This document shows positions 6,077 through 8,866 of a stretch of 8,866 nucleotides of DNA, piece by piece. Numbering within the stretch: position 1 is the first letter of the stretch; the number at the start of each line of letters is the position of its first letter. Made by a program: the position numbers and the translations under genes. The notes beneath the pieces are model-generated. The model made no database searches. It had not been told where the DNA came from and was given only the letters and a program-made list of their open reading frames with translations. Source of the DNA: an uncultured Clostridium sp. (GTDB lineage Bacteria > Bacillota > Clostridia > Peptostreptococcales > Peptostreptococcaceae); NCBI GenBank assembly GCA_900550335.1, contig URRU01000071.1, positions 1-8,866 of the forward strand. Direction: 5' to 3'.

Positions 6077-7231
6077 CTATTTTCCATTTTCTATATAATC
6101 TATAGCTCTTTGAAGCTGTTTTTCTGTATCTTTTTCTTCTATAGTAGGTTTTATACCTTTTTTATGTATTGTTTTTCCGTCTGGAGTGAAGTATTGCTCA
6201 GTAGTTAGCTTATATCCTGAACCGTCTTTTAAACTTATTACAGACTGTACTATACCTTTACCAAATGTTTTTGTTCCTATAGATATACCCGCTTTATTTC
6301 CTAATATTGCACCAGTTAGTATTTCTGCTGATGATGCTGTATTTTCATTAGTAAGTAAAACTATCGGTATTCCAAGTTTTTTAGCATCTGATGTCTGAGT
6401 TTTTCTATCTCCGTCTCTATTTTCTGTATAAACTATTGTTCCTTCACCTATTAGTGTATCGGCAACTTCACAACATTTATCTACTAATCCACCGCCATTA
6501 TCTCTTAAATCTATAATTAAAGCCTTCATATGCTGTTTTTTAAGTTTATTTAATTCTTTATTGAAGTCTTCAGGAGTTTTTTCTACAAATGTAGATAATT
6601 CTATATAGCCTATATTATCTTTAAGCATTTTTCCACTTACACTAGGCTCAGAAACCTTAGCTCTTTTTATTTTAAATGTTTTTATTTCTCCATCTCTTTT
6701 TACAGATACATTTACATAAGTATCCTTTTTGCCCTTCATTATTGCTACTGCTTTATCCACTGTATCGTATGTTACATATAGGTCGTCTACTTTATAAAGT
6801 ATATCTCCTGCTCTTATTCCTGATTTATATGCGGGACCAGTTTCCCAAGCCTTAGCTATTGTAACAACTCCATTTTCTGGATTAGATAATATAGTAACAC
6901 CTATTCCAACAAAGCTTCCTGTAGATGAGTCCATTACACTCTGCATTTCTTCTTCTGTAAAATATCCTGAATAAAGGTCGCCAGTTCCCATAAATAGCCC
7001 TTTCATTGCACCATCTATAAGATCCTGTTCTTTTACATCCTTATAATATGTTTCCTTTATCATTTCTTCCATAGCTATAAGTTTATTAAACTTCTTATAC
7101 TTTTCGTAATCTCTTCTTGGAATTACACTAACTAGTCCTAATCCCACTTCCCCAACAAGTGTAGCTGCTACTGTTATAACAATAGTTAAAATTACAGTTA
7201 TTATAGTCTTTTTATTGAATTTAGACTTCAC
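6077..7231 (-). CDS. S41 family C-terminal processing peptidase (CtpA/CtpB type)
   Basis: A membrane-anchored serine protease acting outside the cytoplasmic membrane. Numbered from GTG 7231 (384 residues), it has a basic start and one hydrophobic anchor (about 9-36), a short N-terminal helical region, a PDZ domain (about 105-188, with SFVGIGVTI and the SGIRAGDILYKVDD block) and the S41 catalytic core. The Ser-Lys-Gln triad is placed by its usual spacing: S300 in NTASSAEIL, K325 in TFGKGIVQS and Q329. The NGGG motif after LIIDLRD is intact. Start choice is uncertain. GTG 7231 has AAAGGG nine bases upstream; ATG 7240 directly abuts that site, and TTG 7249 (390 residues) lacks one. Relatives process signalling and sporulation proteins, cell-wall hydrolases or other exported proteins; the substrate here is unknown. 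The gene stands alone, divergent from the folate gene. Confidence 0.93.
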   Translation of the reverse strand: MKSKFNKKTIITVILTIVITVAATLVGEVGLGLVSVIPRRDYEKYKKFNKLIAMEEMIKETYYKDVKEQDLIDGAMKGLFMGTGDLYSGYFTEEEMQSVMDSSTGSFVGIGVTILSNPENGVVTIAKAWETGPAYKSGIRAGDILYKVDDLYVTYDTVDKAVAIMKGKKDTYVNVSVKRDGEIKTFKIKRAKVSEPSVSGKMLKDNIGYIELSTFVEKTPEDFNKELNKLKKQHMKALIIDLRDNGGGLVDKCCEVADTLIGEGTIVYTENRDGDRKTQTSDAKKLGIPIVLLTNENTASSAEILTGAILGNKAGISIGTKTFGKGIVQSVISLKDGSGYKLTTEQYFTPDGKTIHKKGIKPTIEEKDTEKQLQRAIDYIENGK

Positions 7232-7287
7232 CCTTAACATCCCTTTCAAATAATTTTTTATATTTTCTCCACGTGTATAGTACTATT

Positions 7288-7317
7288 CTTTTACCAATTA
7301 TCCTTTATTGTTGACAA
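7288..7317 (-). promoter_or_regulatory. Weak candidate promoter for the S41 peptidase gene
   Basis: On the - strand TTGTCA (7317-7312) and TAAAAG (7293-7288) are separated by 18 bases, matching five and four of six consensus positions. The -35 overlaps that of the + promoter at 7311-7316, so the two divergent promoters would compete for polymerase. This would give a leader of about 50 bases. Confidence 0.3.
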
Positions 7318-7339
7318 TCTCAAATTTGTTATCTATATT
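7311..7339 (+). promoter_or_regulatory. Strong sigma-A promoter of the folate cyclo-ligase gene
   Basis: A perfect TTGACA (7311-7316), a 17-base spacer and TATATT (7334-7339) make this the closest match to the sigma-A consensus that I found in the window. The predicted start is near 7346, leaving about 68 untranslated bases before ATG 7414. Confidence 0.75.
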
Positions 7340-7413
7340 ATCTTTTGAGTAGATTTTTTAGTAAATAGTCAATATACAATAAATTAATTTTACCATATAT
7401 TGTAGAATTTTTT

Positions 7414-8058
7414 ATGAAATATTTTTATTTTGGAAAGGATGCGAATATTATTTATTCTTTAGATTTTATTAATTCGATTAAAGATGCAACTACAAAAGAT
7501 TCTTTGAGAAAAACTGTCCTCTCTTTTAGAACTTCTTTGGATAAAAAAGATATTATTTCGATGTCTGAAGATATTTTCAATAGTTTTTTATCTATTGAAA
7601 AAATACAAGACTCTTCAAAATTTATGCTATATGTAGATTTTAGAAATGAGGTCGAAACAAAAGGAATTATTTCTAAACTTTTAAGCCTCGGTAAAGAAGT
7701 ATATCTTCCAGTTACTTTAAAAGATGAGAGGAAACTTATACCTAAAAGGATTTTTTTATTAGATGATTTAGTTTCCGGAGCTTATGGTATTTTAGAGCCT
7801 AGTTTAGATGCTCCGTCTATTAATCCTTCTTTTTTGGATGTTGTCGTTGTTCCTGGTTCTGTGTTTGATAAAAGTGGATATAGGACTGGCTATGGTGGCG
7901 GATTTTATGATAGATTTTTAGAAGAAACAAGTGCAATAAGGGTAGGAGTATGTTTTGATTTTCAACTTGTAGACGATGTTTTTCCTGAAAAGCACGATAA
8001 GAAAATGGATTTTATAATAACTGAAAAACATATACTTTTTTTAAATCAAAAAAACTAG
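7414..8058 (+). CDS. 5-formyltetrahydrofolate cyclo-ligase (5,10-methenyl-THF synthetase)
   Basis: An ATP-dependent cytoplasmic enzyme that returns 5-formyltetrahydrofolate to the one-carbon pool as 5,10-methenyltetrahydrofolate. Family blocks are all present: DSLRKTVLSFRTSL near residues 29-42, KEVYLPV (94-100), YGILEP (124-129), then DVVVVPGSVFDKSGYRTGYGGGFYDRF (in parts, 142-168) with the glycine-rich nucleotide-binding GYGGGFYDRF, and a C-terminal HDKKMDFIITE. The usual N-terminus begins at about residue 28, so this frame carries some 27 extra residues. ATG 7414 has no clear ribosome binding site, whereas GGAAAGG at 7432-7438 lies inside the frame and precedes no in-frame ATG, GTG or TTG at good spacing. 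The true start is therefore uncertain; TTG 7504 or a rare ATT at 7447 are alternatives. Transcribed alone from the promoter at 7311-7339; its stop lies at the foot of a terminator. Confidence 0.93.
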   Translation: MKYFYFGKDANIIYSLDFINSIKDATTKDSLRKTVLSFRTSLDKKDIISMSEDIFNSFLSIEKIQDSSKFMLYVDFRNEVETKGIISKLLSLGKEVYLPVTLKDERKLIPKRIFLLDDLVSGAYGILEPSLDAPSINPSFLDVVVVPGSVFDKSGYRTGYGGGFYDRFLEETSAIRVGVCFDFQLVDDVFPEKHDKKMDFIITEKHILFLNQKN

Positions 8059-8092
8059 CTGTTGCAAAATTGCAACAGCCTCATTTTATTTG
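8058..8092. terminator. Bidirectional terminator between the folate gene and the CBS gene
   Basis: GCTGTTGCAA (8058-8067) and TTGCAACAGC (8070-8079) are perfect complements, forming a stem of at least nine pairs with a 4-base loop. On + it is followed by CTCATTTTATTTG; on - by TAGTTTTTTTGATTT, a strong T-run. The folate gene's TAG stop shares its last base with the stem, and the CBS gene stops 24 bases beyond on the other side. Confidence 0.9.
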
Positions 8093-8102
8093 ACTTATTT
8101 TA

Positions 8103-8570
8103 TTATTTATCTCCGTAAAGAGATTTTATTATATCATATCTACAAATAATTCCCTTTATTTTTCCTTCATCGTCAACCACAGGAACTCTATTTATAGACT
8201 TCTTAATCATAACATTTGCTACATCATCGAATTTATCATCTTCGTGAACAGTTATTATATCTTCTGTCATAAGATCTTCTACTTTATAAGCAGCAATTCT
8301 CTTTAAATCCTTTTCAAGATTTTTCATATCATCAAGGAATATTAATCCCTGTAGGAAATTTATTACCCGAGGTGGTTCTATGTATTTTTCCTTTTTAAGT
8401 ATGTCTGTCTCAGAAATTATGCCTATAACTTTATTATCTTCATCGACTACAGGAAGCCCACCTATCTTATCATGAATAAGCATTTTAGCTACATCAGATA
8501 TTGTATCGTCTTTTTTCACTGTTTTAACATCAACTGTCATTATTTCTTTCGCTTTTAAATCATTCATCAT
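8103..8570 (-). CDS. Tandem CBS-domain protein
   Basis: A 155-residue cytoplasmic protein made of two CBS domains and nothing else. CBS1 covers about 8-60 (GGLPVVDEDNKVIGIISETDIL) and CBS2 about 98-151 (NRVPVVDDEGKIKGIICRYDII). They are joined by a helical linker of some 35 residues that is longer than in minimal pairs. The ETD and RYD aspartates (D56, D146), which contact the ribose of adenine nucleotides in ligand-binding CBS pairs, are both present, so binding of AMP, ATP or S-adenosylmethionine is plausible. No effector domain is attached, so it probably acts as a stand-alone energy or nucleotide sensor, with an unknown partner. Its ATG overlaps the acpS stop by four bases (ATGA), and AGGAGTGA lies just upstream in acpS; a second ATG at 8567 is also possible. 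The two genes are co-transcribed and probably translationally coupled. Confidence 0.9.
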   Translation of the reverse strand: MMNDLKAKEIMTVDVKTVKKDDTISDVAKMLIHDKIGGLPVVDEDNKVIGIISETDILKKEKYIEPPRVINFLQGLIFLDDMKNLEKDLKRIAAYKVEDLMTEDIITVHEDDKFDDVANVMIKKSINRVPVVDDEGKIKGIICRYDIIKSLYGDK

Positions 8571-8866
8571 ACTTCTTCACTCCTTGTTATAGCCATAGCA
8601 TTCGCAACAGCATATTCTCTGCAATGTGATAGTGATACTTTTATTTCACAGATATTATTATCTGTACAGAGCTTTTTAAAATTTCCATGTGCGATTACAT
8701 AGGGTCTGCCTTTTTCATCCCTCAGCACTTCTATATCATTGAAGTTAAATCCTCTTATACCTGTTCCAACCGCTTTGCTTATCGCTTCTTTAGCTGAGAA
8801 TGTAGCTGCTATACTCTCCCGCTTCATTCCCCTACTTTCAAAATATTTTATTTCATTATCAGTGAA
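8567..8866 (-). CDS. acpS: Holo-[acyl-carrier-protein] synthase, N-terminus beyond the window
   Basis: AcpS transfers the 4'-phosphopantetheine arm of coenzyme A to a serine of apo-acyl carrier protein, activating fatty-acid synthesis. The frame stays open to the right edge of the window. The 13 codons before ATG 8827 read FTDNEIKYFESRG, the normal lead-in to the family block, so ATG 8827 is internal and the gene is partial, not short. The 99 residues present include ATFSAKEAISKAVGTGIRG, with the glutamate of AKEA that binds the metal, the FNDIEVLRDEKGRPYV strand and the SLSHCREYAVANAMA C-terminal block. The N-terminal aspartate that completes the metal site lies outside. Full AcpS is about 120-130 residues, so roughly 25 are missing. 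It is followed by the overlapping CBS gene. Confidence 0.95.
   Translation of the reverse strand, partial: FTDNEIKYFESRGMKRESIAATFSAKEAISKAVGTGIRGFNFNDIEVLRDEKGRPYVIAHGNFKKLCTDNNICEIKVSLSHCREYAVANAMAITRSEEV

Noticed and set aside
6186..6398. + strand frame of 70 codons inside the S41 peptidase gene
   Set aside because: Antisense shadow of the peptidase catalytic domain.
7319..7349. CTCAAA / TTTGAG inverted repeat spanning the -10 of the folate promoter
   Set aside because: Six-base arms 19 bases apart in AT-rich DNA are expected by chance and match no operator seen elsewhere in the window.
8567..8827. acpS as a complete 86-residue protein starting at ATG 8827
   Set aside because: The frame continues to the window edge with typical AcpS residues before this ATG, so the gene is simply cut by the window.
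1..8866. CRISPR array, transposon, phage, tRNA or rRNA
   Set aside because: Read through on both strands; no regularly spaced direct repeats, transposase or integrase frames, or tRNA/rRNA-like structures were seen.

Overview
The window is AT-rich and gene-dense, with AGGAGG-type ribosome binding sites and AGA/ATA/TTA-rich codon use. The gene content (class I hybrid cluster protein, anaerobic cobalamin nucleotide-loop genes, a Crp/Fnr regulator of the Firmicutes type) suggests a strict anaerobe of the Clostridia, plausibly Peptostreptococcaceae. This placement is an inference from style and content, not from a search.

Layout. (1) Positions 1-2550 hold a nitrosative-stress unit: a Crp/Fnr-family regulator on + faces hcp (hybrid cluster protein) on -, tail to tail across a bidirectional terminator. 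The upstream regions of both genes carry the same 18-base stretch containing the palindrome GTTGT-N4-ACAAC. At hcp it is centred at about -41.5 from a predicted start, the position expected for an activator. The regulator probably controls both genes. (2) Positions 2597-5670 hold a four-gene operon on -, cobT-cobU-cobS-cobC, covering the whole lower-ligand (nucleotide loop) assembly of cobalamin. It has its own extended -10 promoter and a leader of about 50 bases, too short for a cobalamin riboswitch. (3) Positions 5745-5907 encode a 41-residue lysine-rich protein, too short for standard ORF lists, ending in a hairpin that overlaps the cob promoter. (4) Positions 6077-7231 (-) encode a membrane-anchored S41 C-terminal processing peptidase with a PDZ domain. 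(5) A strong sigma-A promoter at 7311-7339 drives a 5-formyltetrahydrofolate cyclo-ligase gene (+) with an unusual N-terminal extension. (6) Across a second bidirectional terminator lies an acpS-CBS pair on -; acpS is cut by the right edge of the window.

Most of the window is ordinary core metabolism. The parts most worth a second look are the shared regulator/hcp operator, the unannotated 41-residue protein, and the riboswitch-free cob operon whose promoter is embedded in the preceding terminator hairpin. No RNA genes, mobile elements, CRISPR arrays or long repeats were seen.
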